NCBI GenBank assembly: GCA_013696905.1
Contig: JACCXP010000182.1
Location: forward strand, 1 to 5,194
DNA: 5,194 nucleotides
Source: Thermoleophilaceae bacterium
Lineage (GTDB): Bacteria; Actinomycetota; Thermoleophilia; Solirubrobacterales; Thermoleophilaceae
Direction: 5' to 3'
Each line of letters begins with the position of its first letter. Position 1 is the first letter of the stretch. Both the position numbers and the translations under genes were made by a program. Shown here one piece after another: positions 1 through 5,194 of this stretch. A model generated the notes under the pieces. The model was not told the origin of the DNA, searched no databases, and was given only the letters and a program-made list of their open reading frames with translations.

Positions 1-1
1 C

Positions 2-1096
2 TCGCATGCGTTCCAGCGCGACCTGCGCGGGACCTGCGAGCGGCCCGCGCCCGCTGCCCATGCACGCGACGACTTCTGGACGTGGCGGAGCGAGATGTTC
101 CGGCTCGCCGAAGCGCTCGACCCGGACGCGATGCGCGACGTCGCCACGCGCGTCTACGGCGAGATGGCGGCAGCGGGCTACGGCGCGGTCGGGGAGTTCC
201 ATTACGTGCACCACCGCCCGGACGGCACGCCGTACGCCGATCCCAACCAGCTCGCGATCGCGGTGGCCGAGGCGGCCGTCGAGCAGGGACTCGAGATCGT
301 CGTGATCGCCGCGGCCTACAACCGCGACGGCTGGGACGGCGGCGACCGTCCGCCGAAGGACGGGCAGCGCCGCTTCTGTGACCCGACCGTGAGCGCCTTT
401 CTCGAGCGGGTGGACGGACTGCGCACCTGGGCCCGGGGCCGCACGGGCGTGCGCGTCGCGGTGGCCGCGCACAGCGTCCGCGCCGTCACGTCCGCGTGGC
501 TCGAGGCGATCGCCGCCTACGCCGAGCGCCACGGAATGGTCCGCCACGTGCACGCCCACGAGCAGCGCCGCGAGCTCGAGGAGTGCCAGGCCGAGCACGG
601 CTGCTCGCCCGTGGAGCTGCTGGCTCGGACCGGCTACCTCGGCCCGCGCACGAGCGTCGTGCACGGCATTCACGTCAGCCCGCGCGACATCGAGCTGCTC
701 GCCGCCTCCGACACGATCGTGATCTCGTGCCCGACCACGGAGGGCAATCTCGGGGACGGACATCTCCCTGCGATGGCCTACCGCGACGCGGGCGTGCGCC
801 TGGCGATCGGGAGCGATTCGCAGGTTCGAGTCGATCCGTTCGAAGAGGCGCGCGAGCTCGAGACCGGCGCGCGACGTGAGCGCCAGACCCGCCACGGCCT
901 GCTCGCAGCGACTGGCGACCTGTGGGGGGCGCTGTGTCGCAACGGGCTCGCGAGCCTCGGGCTCGACCACGCGGGCACGGTCGCAATCGACCTCGAGCAC
1001 CCCGATCTCGCGGGCGTGCCGGCCCGCGATCTGCCTTACGCGCTCGCCACCTGCGCCTCCGCCGGCGTCGTCGCACGACCTGTGAGTCGCCCTTGA
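2..1096 (+). CDS. hutF: Formimidoylglutamate deiminase (HutF), 3' part; 5' end outside window
   Basis: This enzyme hydrolyses N-formimidoyl-L-glutamate to N-formyl-L-glutamate plus ammonia in the five-step histidine degradation pathway, and is a zinc amidohydrolase-superfamily protein of the cytosol. The reading frame is open from base 2, and the first visible residues are SHAFQR, the end of the H-S-H-A-F-Q motif, so about 55 N-terminal residues and the first metal His are missing. In visible numbering (364 residues) I see the second metal His at 2 and Gln 5, Tyr 68 in EFHYVHH, His 157 and Arg 160 in HSVRAV, His 184 and Glu 187 in HVHAHEQ, His 221 in VVHGIH, and the metal Asp 272 in GSDSQ. 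These match the zinc ligands and substrate residues known for Pseudomonas HutF. The deiminase-type motif CPTTEGNLGDG is also present. The C-terminus (ending RPVSRP) looks about 20-35 residues short and lacks the usual final VxVxGxxV strand. The stop overlaps the start of the downstream lyase gene. The family call is secure. Confidence 0.92.
   Translation, partial: SHAFQRDLRGTCERPAPAAHARDDFWTWRSEMFRLAEALDPDAMRDVATRVYGEMAAAGYGAVGEFHYVHHRPDGTPYADPNQLAIAVAEAAVEQGLEIVVIAAAYNRDGWDGGDRPPKDGQRRFCDPTVSAFLERVDGLRTWARGRTGVRVAVAAHSVRAVTSAWLEAIAAYAERHGMVRHVHAHEQRRELEECQAEHGCSPVELLARTGYLGPRTSVVHGIHVSPRDIELLAASDTIVISCPTTEGNLGDGHLPAMAYRDAGVRLAIGSDSQVRVDPFEEARELETGARRERQTRHGLLAATGDLWGALCRNGLASLGLDHAGTVAIDLEHPDLAGVPARDLPYALATCASAGVVARPVSRP
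1082..1096 (+). promoter_or_regulatory. hutF/lyase junction: TTGA start-stop overlap, weak ribosome binding site
   Basis: The bases TTGA at 1093-1096 serve as the TTG start of the lyase and the TGA stop of hutF. The only purine-rich stretch upstream is GTGAG at 1082-1086, six bases before the TTG and a poor match to a Shine-Dalgarno sequence. The arrangement suggests that ribosomes ending hutF restart on the lyase gene, so its output would depend on hutF translation. The overlap is seen directly; the coupling is inferred. Confidence 0.55.
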
Positions 1097-2613
1097 GTGC
1101 GGGGCCGGCGATCACGCTCGACGGCCGCACGCTGACCCCCGCCGCGGTCGTCCAGATCGCGCGCGGGCGCGCGCAGGCGCGAATCGACGACGCGGCGCGC
1201 GAGCGCAACGCCGCCGCGGAGCGCCTCGTGCGAGAGCTGCTCGCTCGCGGTGAGCTCGTCTATGGGGTCAGCACCGGCGTCGGGGTCCTGCGCTCGGCGC
1301 CCTCGGCGCTCGAGGACGCGGGCGATCACCAGTGGCGCCTGCTGCGCAGCCATGCGGGCGGCGGCGGCGCGCCGCTCACCGTCGAGGTCGTTCGGGCGGC
1401 GATGGCCGTGCGAGCCAACCAGCTCGGCGCGGGCGGGGCCGGGGTCGGCGACGGTTTCCTCGACGCGCTGATGGGTCTGCTCGAGGCCGGAGTGACGCCG
1501 TTCGTCCGCGAGCTCGGCTCGCTCGGCACCGGGGACCTGACCGTGCTCGCCGAGATCGGTCTCGTCCTCGGTGGTGAGGGCGACTGCTGGCTGGGCGACC
1601 AGGTCGTCGCGGCCGCAGAGGCGCTCGCCTCCCACGGCCTGGCGCCGGTCCACTTCGGCCCGCGCGACGGCATCGCGTTCATGAGCTCGAACGCGGCGAG
1701 CATCGGCCAGGCAGCACTGGTCTTCCACGACGCGAGCCGGCTGCTCGAATCGGCGCTCGGCGTGGCTGCCCTGTCGTACGAGGCCGCCGCGGCCGACCTC
1801 GCCGTGCTCGACCCCCGCGTGCACGCCGCCCGGCCCCACCCCGGGCAGGTGGAGGTCGCACGCCGCCTGCGCAACCTGCTGGGTGAGTCGGCGCCGGGCG
1901 AGCGGCCGGGCGGCAGCGTGATCCACGATGCCTTCGTCTTCCGCTGTGTGCCCCAGGTCGAGGGCACGCTGCTCGAGGCGCTCGAGCGCCTCGCGGGGGT
2001 GCTCGAGGTCGAGCTCAACGTCGCCGGGGAGAACGCGCTGATGTTGCCGGGCGATGGCGTGGCACTCGCCAACGGCAACTTCCACGCGGGCATCCTCACC
2101 CTGGCGCTCGACTCGCTACGCGGCGCCATGGCTCAGTCGGCGTCCCTGGTCGCGGCCCGCGTCAGCGCGCTGCTCGACCCGGAGGTGACGGGGCTCGCGC
2201 CGCAGCTCGCCCACGATCCGGGGCCCGACTCCGGCGCGATGATCCTCGAGTACACCGCCCACGCCGCGGCCGCCGAGGTGCGCTCGCTCGCCGCCACCGC
2301 GGCCTCGCAGACGACGTCTGTGCAGTCAGGGATCGAGTCGCACGCCAACTTCGCCGGGCATTCGGCGCGCCGAAGCTCCGACGCGCTGTCGCGCATGGCC
2401 GTGGCCGTCTCCGCCGAGCTCGTGCTCGCCGTGCGCGCGCTGCGCCTGCGCGGCCGCCCCCCGCTCGGGCCGGGCGTGCGCCCCCTGTACGACGCCGCGG
2501 ACACGCGCCTGGATCCCGACATGTCAGACCGCCCGCTCTCGGGCGACCTCGAGGCCGCCCGCCGGCTGCTGTTCGACGATGCGCTTTGGCTCGAGGCCGA
2601 GCCCGGCGAGTAG
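1093..2613 (+). CDS. hutH: Histidine ammonia-lyase family protein with non-canonical MIO motif
   Basis: Predicted to deaminate L-histidine to urocanate, the first step of histidine degradation. At 506 residues it has the usual HAL length. I chose the TTG at 1093, which overlaps the hutF stop, because family similarity (ITLDGRTLTP) begins right after it; an upstream in-frame ATG at 922 lies wholly inside hutF. Conserved features are Tyr57 in YGVSTG, the Ser86-His87 pair that in this superfamily marks histidine-type selectivity (TAL and PAL differ here), Arg284 with PQ at 287-288, GNFH at 328-331, Met383, and Glu415 (equivalent to the catalytic Glu414 of Pseudomonas HAL). Unusual features: the MIO-forming Ala-Ser-Gly of GSVGASGDL is replaced by GSLGTGDL (142-149), one residue shorter, giving Gly-Thr-Gly; the NGT motif after GLAL is SSN (198-200); QDPYSLR is HDAFVFR (278-284), so a catalytic Tyr is Phe. 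The fold and hut context support a HAL role, but the chemistry is uncertain; it could be a paralogue with another substrate. Confidence 0.8.
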   Translation: MSAGPAITLDGRTLTPAAVVQIARGRAQARIDDAARERNAAAERLVRELLARGELVYGVSTGVGVLRSAPSALEDAGDHQWRLLRSHAGGGGAPLTVEVVRAAMAVRANQLGAGGAGVGDGFLDALMGLLEAGVTPFVRELGSLGTGDLTVLAEIGLVLGGEGDCWLGDQVVAAAEALASHGLAPVHFGPRDGIAFMSSNAASIGQAALVFHDASRLLESALGVAALSYEAAAADLAVLDPRVHAARPHPGQVEVARRLRNLLGESAPGERPGGSVIHDAFVFRCVPQVEGTLLEALERLAGVLEVELNVAGENALMLPGDGVALANGNFHAGILTLALDSLRGAMAQSASLVAARVSALLDPEVTGLAPQLAHDPGPDSGAMILEYTAHAAAAEVRSLAATAASQTTSVQSGIESHANFAGHSARRSSDALSRMAVAVSAELVLAVRALRLRGRPPLGPGVRPLYDAADTRLDPDMSDRPLSGDLEAARRLLFDDALWLEAEPGE

Positions 2614-2626
2614 CGACCCGCTACTC
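2608..2626. terminator. Inverted repeat between convergent lyase and serS, possible bidirectional terminator
   Basis: A perfect 7-bp inverted repeat, GAGTAGC (2608-2614) and GCTACTC (2620-2626), has a 5-base loop. Its arms contain the last Glu codon and TAG stop of both convergent genes: GAG TAG of the lyase on the plus strand and GAG TAG of serS on the minus strand. A second small hairpin, GGCTCG/CGAGCC with a 4-base loop, lies just before it at 2588-2603 inside the lyase coding end. Neither is followed by a T-tract, so a classical intrinsic terminator is not shown. It may act as a weak terminator or mRNA 3' end stabiliser, or may be chance. Confidence 0.4.
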
Positions 2627-3868
2627 AGGTCGTGAGATCGTGCTCGGGGCGCCGAATCCCTGCAGCACGGCCGGCACCGCCACGGTCCCGTCCGGCTGCT
2701 GGTGGTTCTCGACGATCGCGATGATCGTGCGCCCGACGGCGACGGCGGTCCCGTTCAGGGTGTGCAGATGGCGCGGGGCTCCGCCGGCCGCGGGACGGTA
2801 GCGCGCGTCGAGGCGGCGCGCCTGGTAGTCGGTCGTGTTCGAGCAGGAGGTCAGCTCGCGGTAGCGCTCTTGGCCGGGCAGCCATGCCTCGAGGTCGTAC
2901 TTCTTGGCCGCCGACGCACCGAGGTCCCAGGCCGCGATGTTGACCAACCGGTAGGGGATCTCGAGCGCGCCCAGCAGCTCCTCCTCGATCGCGAGCAGCC
3001 GCTCGTGCTCGTCGCCGGAGTCCTCCGGCGAGACGAACGCGAACATCTCGACCTTGTCGAACTGATGCACGCGGAAGATCCCGCGCGTGTCCTTGCCGGC
3101 TGCGCCCGCCTCGCGCCGAAAACACGGGGAGAAGCCGGCGTAGCGGCGGGGCAGCTCCTCTTCCTCCTGGATCTCGCCGGCGTGCAGAGCGGCCAGCGGG
3201 ACCTCAGAGGTGCCTACCAGGTAGAGGTCGTCCTCGGCGAGACGGTAGATCTGCTGCTCGGTGTCGGGCAGGAAGCCCGTCCCGTACATCGCCTCCTCGC
3301 GCACGAGCACGGGCGGGATCGTCGGCATGAAGCCGTGTGCCTGCACGGTCTCGAGCGCGAAGCGCACGAGTGCGAGCTCGAGCATCACGAGCGGGCCCTT
3401 GAGGTAGGCGAAGCGCGAGCCCGCTACGCGCGCGCCGCGCTCGAGGTCGATCCAGCCGCCGAGCAGCTCGAGGTGATCGGCGCCGCTGGCGCCGGCCTCG
3501 CCCTCCTCGCGCAAGACGACGTCCTCGCGCTCGGGCGCGGAGGGATCGGGGAGGTTCGGCACCCCTGCGAGCGCGGCGCCGAGGCGCCCCTGCACGTCCG
3601 CGACCTCGCCCTCGAGCCGCTTCACCCTGGGAGCGAGCTCGCGCATCTCGGCGATCGCCCGCGAGGCGTCCTCACCTGCCTTCTGAAGCTCGGGGATCCG
3701 CTTGCTGGCCTCGTTCTGCCGGGCGCGGCCGCCCTCGAGCTCGGGCAGCAGCTCGCGCCGGCGCGCGTCGAGCGCGAGCACCTCGTCGAGCGCCTCGGCC
3801 GCGCGACGGCGATCGAGCGCGGCCCGTGCCGCCTCCGGATCGCGGCGTATCTCCTTGAGGTCTAGCAA
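2621..3868 (-). CDS. serS: Seryl-tRNA synthetase
   Basis: Class II aminoacyl-tRNA synthetase that charges tRNA-Ser (and tRNA-Sec where present) with serine in the cytosol; normally essential. The protein has 415 residues, near the usual 420-430, and looks intact. It begins MLDLKEIRRDPE, the typical SerRS N-terminus, which fixes the start at a TTG (3866-3868). Residues about 25-100 form the charged antiparallel coiled coil that grips the long arm of tRNA-Ser. The catalytic core follows: motif 1 around GFMPTIPPVLV (179-189), the serine-binding TSE (220-222), motif 2 in CFRREAGAAGKDTRG (249-263) with HQFDKVEMF after it, the SCSNTTDYQARR segment (341-352), and motif 3 in LNGTAVAVGRT (371-381) ending in ENHQQPDG. 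The gene lies 15 bp after a cytochrome c gene on the same strand and is probably co-transcribed with it. No Shine-Dalgarno is visible before the TTG; a stem-loop lies there instead. The 3' end nearly touches the convergent lyase gene. Confidence 0.97.
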   Translation of the reverse strand: MLDLKEIRRDPEAARAALDRRRAAEALDEVLALDARRRELLPELEGGRARQNEASKRIPELQKAGEDASRAIAEMRELAPRVKRLEGEVADVQGRLGAALAGVPNLPDPSAPEREDVVLREEGEAGASGADHLELLGGWIDLERGARVAGSRFAYLKGPLVMLELALVRFALETVQAHGFMPTIPPVLVREEAMYGTGFLPDTEQQIYRLAEDDLYLVGTSEVPLAALHAGEIQEEEELPRRYAGFSPCFRREAGAAGKDTRGIFRVHQFDKVEMFAFVSPEDSGDEHERLLAIEEELLGALEIPYRLVNIAAWDLGASAAKKYDLEAWLPGQERYRELTSCSNTTDYQARRLDARYRPAAGGAPRHLHTLNGTAVAVGRTIIAIVENHQQPDGTVAVPAVLQGFGAPSTISRPE

Positions 3869-3873
3869 GGAAG

Positions 3874-3901
3874 GTGGGCGCCGCTACTGCTCGGCGCCCA
3901 C
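3874..3901 (-). promoter_or_regulatory. GC-rich stem-loop at the cytochrome c / serS junction
   Basis: Read on the minus strand, GTGGGCGCC and GGCGCCCAC form a perfect 9-bp stem, eight of the pairs G-C, around a 10-base loop. The left arm encodes the Val-Gly-Ala near the cytochrome C-terminus, the loop holds the cytochrome TAG stop, and the right arm ends 5 bases before the serS TTG, exactly where a ribosome binding site would be expected. No T-tract follows, so it does not look like a normal intrinsic terminator. Possible roles are control of serS translation by ribosomes finishing the upstream gene, partial attenuation, or an RNA processing boundary. The structure is visible; any function is inferred. 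Confidence 0.4.
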
Positions 3902-4270
3902 GCGCCCGGCGTACTCGGCGACGAAGTCCGCCACCAGCTCGGCGTCCTGGCCGACGACGATGTTGGCGGGCATGATGGCGCCCGAGAAGCCGCCGTTTCG
4001 GATCGCGTAGAGCACGTCCTCGCGGCTCTCCCGGCGCACGTTGAAGTTGGGGCCGTTGGTGCGCTCGCCGCCGGACTGGTCGCGCTTCGGCTTCGAGCCG
4101 AGCGCCGCGGCGTCGTCGAGCGTGTGGCAGCCGCTGCAGCGCTGGTTGAAGAGGATCGCGCCGCGCTCGAGCCCCGGCTCCGCGACGGCGATCTCCTGGC
4201 CGCAGCCCGCGGTCGCGCCGATCACGACGGCTGCGGCAGCGCCGGCGAAGGCTGTGCGGAGCCGGATCAC
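3884..4270 (-). CDS. Small c-type cytochrome, probable lipoprotein
   Basis: A monohaem electron-carrier protein predicted to sit on the outer face of the cytoplasmic membrane, perhaps feeding or accepting electrons from a respiratory complex; the partner cannot be told from the window. With the GTG start at 4268-4270 the product has 128 residues. Residues 1-23 look like a lipoprotein signal: basic start (RLR), hydrophobic Ala/Val-rich core, then TAGC with Cys23 as the likely lipidated residue (the -3 Thr is not ideal). The haem-binding motif CSGCH is at 45-49, and the probable axial Met ligand is Met100 in IMPAN, after the GPNF and YAIRNGGFSGA segments seen in related cytochromes. I chose this start because the signal begins right after it; the frame stays open to another GTG at 4417, but that would add 49 residues before the signal and run almost to ku. 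A TATCAT box 8 bases upstream suggests a leaderless message. It is followed 15 bp later by serS. Confidence 0.85.
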   Translation of the reverse strand: MIRLRTAFAGAAAAVVIGATAGCGQEIAVAEPGLERGAILFNQRCSGCHTLDDAAALGSKPKRDQSGGERTNGPNFNVRRESREDVLYAIRNGGFSGAIMPANIVVGQDAELVADFVAEYAGRVGAEQ

Positions 4271-4284
4271 GGCGGGGAATGATA
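4271..4284 (-). promoter_or_regulatory. Possible -10 box for a leaderless cytochrome c transcript
   Basis: On the minus strand TATCAT (4284 to 4279) fits the actinobacterial TANNNT -10 pattern and lies 8 bases before the GTG start, so transcription starting 6-9 bases downstream of the box would begin at or next to the start codon. No Shine-Dalgarno is present, consistent with leaderless translation. No convincing -35 sits at 16-18 bp spacing; the best TTG-type hexamer, TTGGCG, is 22 bp away, which is too far. AT-rich hexamers are rare in this DNA, which adds a little weight. Confidence 0.35.
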
Positions 4285-4322
4285 GGGGCAGACCCGGGCT
4301 CGCCTCCGCCAACTGCGAGCAA

Positions 4323-4359
4323 GCGCCCGCGAGAAGGAGGGTCGCGCCCGCGCGAGAAG
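4323..4359. repeat. Pair of near-identical direct repeats in the divergent promoter region
   Basis: GCGCCCGCGAGAAG (4323-4336) recurs as GCGCCCGCGCGAGAAG (4344-4359), the second copy having an extra CG. The left edges are 21 bp apart, about two helical turns, a spacing that would place two bound regulators on the same face of the DNA. They lie between the cytochrome and ku starts. In such GC-rich DNA a chance repeat is quite possible, so a binding-site role is only a suggestion. Confidence 0.35.
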
Positions 4360-4426
4360 TCCCCGGAGCCGCCCGAGTTCGAATCGCCCTCGAGCGGGCA
4401 AGTTCTGCCAAACTCACCCTTCCATC

Positions 4427-5194
4427 ATGCGCTCCCTCTGGAAAGGCACAATCTCCTTCGGCTTGGTCAACATCCCGATCTCACTCGGGGTGGCCACCCA
4501 GCGCTCGGATCCCAAGTTCCGCACGCTCGACGCGAAGACGATGCAGCCGATCAGGCAGCAGCTTTACTCGCCCGCGCGCGAGGAGACCGTCGAGCGCGAC
4601 GAGACGATCAAGGGCTATGAGGTCTCGAAGGACCATTTCCTGCCGGTCAGCGACGAGGAGCTCGACTCGGTCGCCGTCGAGCGGCGGCGCACGATCGACA
4701 TCATCGGCTTCGTCGACGCCGAGGACGTCGATCCCGTCTACTTCGACCGCTCCTACTACCTCCAGCCACAGGAGCACGCCGAGAAGCCATACCGACTGCT
4801 GCTCGAGGCGATGAAGGAGACCGGCAAGGCGGCGCTCGGCAAGCTCGTGATGTCGAGTCGGGAGCACCTGGCGCTGCTGCGCCCCTCGGGCGACACGCTC
4901 GTGATCGAGCTGCTCTTCTATCCCGAGGACGTGCGCCCCAAGGACGAGATCGAGGACTCCGTGCGCGAGGTCGAGGTGCAGGAGGCCGAGCTCGAGATGG
5001 CAAAGCAGCTCGTCAGCTCGCTGACCCGGCCGTTCGAGCCCGACGAGTTCGAGAACGAGCACAAGCGCGAGCTGCTCGCGCTGATCGAGCGCAAGCTCGC
5101 GGGCGAGGAGGTCGTCGTGGCCGAGGAGCGCCCGGCCGCGCAGCCGGTGCCCGACCTGATGAGCGCGCTCAAGGCGAGCCTCGAACAGGCGTCG
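4427..5194 (+). CDS. ku: Non-homologous end joining protein Ku, 3' end outside window
   Basis: Bacterial Ku forms a homodimeric ring that threads onto broken DNA ends and recruits the ligase LigD for non-homologous end joining. The ATG at 4427 starts MRSLWKGTISFGLVNIP, the hallmark N-terminus of the family, so the start is firm despite no visible Shine-Dalgarno. The window shows 256 codons with no stop. The Ku core beta-barrel runs from the N-terminus through KGYEV (63-67), the FVDAEDVDPVYFDRSYYL stretch and the LLFYPEDVRP segment; a helical C-terminal part follows, ending with VPDLMSALKASLE, which in relatives precedes a short variable tail, so little is missing. The visible protein contains no cysteine: where several Ku proteins carry a CxxC (such as VCEACG in Mycobacterium tuberculosis) this one reads YSPARE. 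Members without these cysteines could still fold. A ligD gene may follow downstream, but that is outside the window. It is transcribed divergently from the cytochrome gene. Confidence 0.95.
   Translation, partial: MRSLWKGTISFGLVNIPISLGVATQRSDPKFRTLDAKTMQPIRQQLYSPAREETVERDETIKGYEVSKDHFLPVSDEELDSVAVERRRTIDIIGFVDAEDVDPVYFDRSYYLQPQEHAEKPYRLLLEAMKETGKAALGKLVMSSREHLALLRPSGDTLVIELLFYPEDVRPKDEIEDSVREVEVQEAELEMAKQLVSSLTRPFEPDEFENEHKRELLALIERKLAGEEVVVAEERPAAQPVPDLMSALKASLEQAS

Larger units (their letters stand above)
4271..4426. other. Divergent intergenic region between cytochrome c and ku
   Basis: These 156 bases separate two outward-facing genes and should contain both promoters. Besides the TATCAT box near the cytochrome and the direct repeats described separately, it holds an AAGGAGGG stretch (4334-4341) with no start codon at a useful distance, and a TTCGAA palindrome at 4378-4383. 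No clear promoter or Shine-Dalgarno is visible for ku. I see no RNA gene or small gene here. Confidence 0.6.

Noticed and set aside
922..1092. Longer start (ATG at 922) for the lyase, adding 57 residues
   Set aside because: The extension is Arg/Ala/Pro-rich, lies inside hutF in another frame, and family similarity starts just after 1093.
1036..2085. Minus-strand open frame of 349 codons opposite the lyase
   Set aside because: No recognisable domain; low-complexity composition typical of the antisense shadow of a GC-rich gene, and the opposite strand encodes a clear family protein.
2588..2603. GGCTCG/CGAGCC hairpin as a separate terminator
   Set aside because: Only 6 bp, inside coding sequence and without a T-tract; arises readily from Leu-Glu-Ala-Glu codons.
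2702..3865. Plus-strand open frame of 387 codons opposite serS
   Set aside because: It mirrors serS almost exactly, has no domain I recognise, and serS itself is unmistakable.
4334..4341. AAGGAGGG, a strong Shine-Dalgarno match on the plus strand
   Set aside because: No ATG, GTG or TTG follows within a usable distance, and the ku ATG is 85 bases away.
4377..4385. GTTCGAATC, identical to a tRNA T-loop consensus, considered as a tRNA or attachment-site remnant
   Set aside because: The flanking bases do not form a T-stem, and no acceptor or anticodon arm can be built from the surrounding sequence.
4271..4417. Upstream GTG start for the cytochrome, giving 177 residues
   Set aside because: It would put 49 residues without a proper signal ahead of a well-formed lipoprotein signal and run to within 10 bases of ku.

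Overview
The window is GC-rich throughout (roughly 70% by eye) and tightly packed. Third codon positions are strongly G/C, and three of the four visible gene starts look like TTG or GTG. Together with a formimidoylglutamate-deiminase type histidine pathway, a predicted c-type cytochrome lipoprotein and a bacterial Ku protein, this suggests a high-GC actinobacterium-like soil organism, possibly of the Thermoleophilia (Solirubrobacter/Conexibacter) type. The lineage is an inference from gene style, not something the sequence proves.

Layout: (1) Positions 2-1096 (+) hold the 3' part of hutF; the window opens inside its HxH metal motif. (2) Positions 1093-2613 (+) hold a histidine ammonia-lyase family gene. 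Its TTG start overlaps the hutF stop as TTGA, so the pair is probably translationally coupled and part of a hut operon entering from the left. (3) Positions 2621-3868 (-) hold serS, convergent with the lyase. Only 7 bp separate the two stop codons, and both lie in the arms of one short inverted repeat. (4) Positions 3884-4270 (-) hold a small c-type cytochrome, probably a lipoprotein, 15 bp upstream of serS on the same strand. A 9-bp perfect GC-rich stem spans the junction. (5) Positions 4271-4426 form the divergent intergenic region. It carries a TATCAT box placed for a leaderless cytochrome transcript and a pair of near-identical direct repeats 21 bp apart. (6) From 4427 to the right edge (+) runs a nearly complete Ku gene for non-homologous end joining.

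How the genes work together: hutF and the lyase belong to histidine degradation. The lyase would deaminate histidine to urocanate, and HutF converts the later intermediate N-formimidoyl-glutamate to N-formyl-glutamate. Seryl-tRNA synthetase, the cytochrome and Ku are separate functions (translation, electron transfer, DNA break repair), and nothing in the window ties them to histidine use.

The most notable signal is the lyase. It keeps the HAL-type Ser-His selectivity pair and several catalytic positions. However, the Ala-Ser-Gly tripeptide that forms the MIO electrophile is replaced by Gly-Thr-Gly in a loop one residue shorter, and other active-site positions are changed too. I see no CRISPR array, insertion sequence, phage gene, rRNA or tRNA, and no clearly new multi-gene system.
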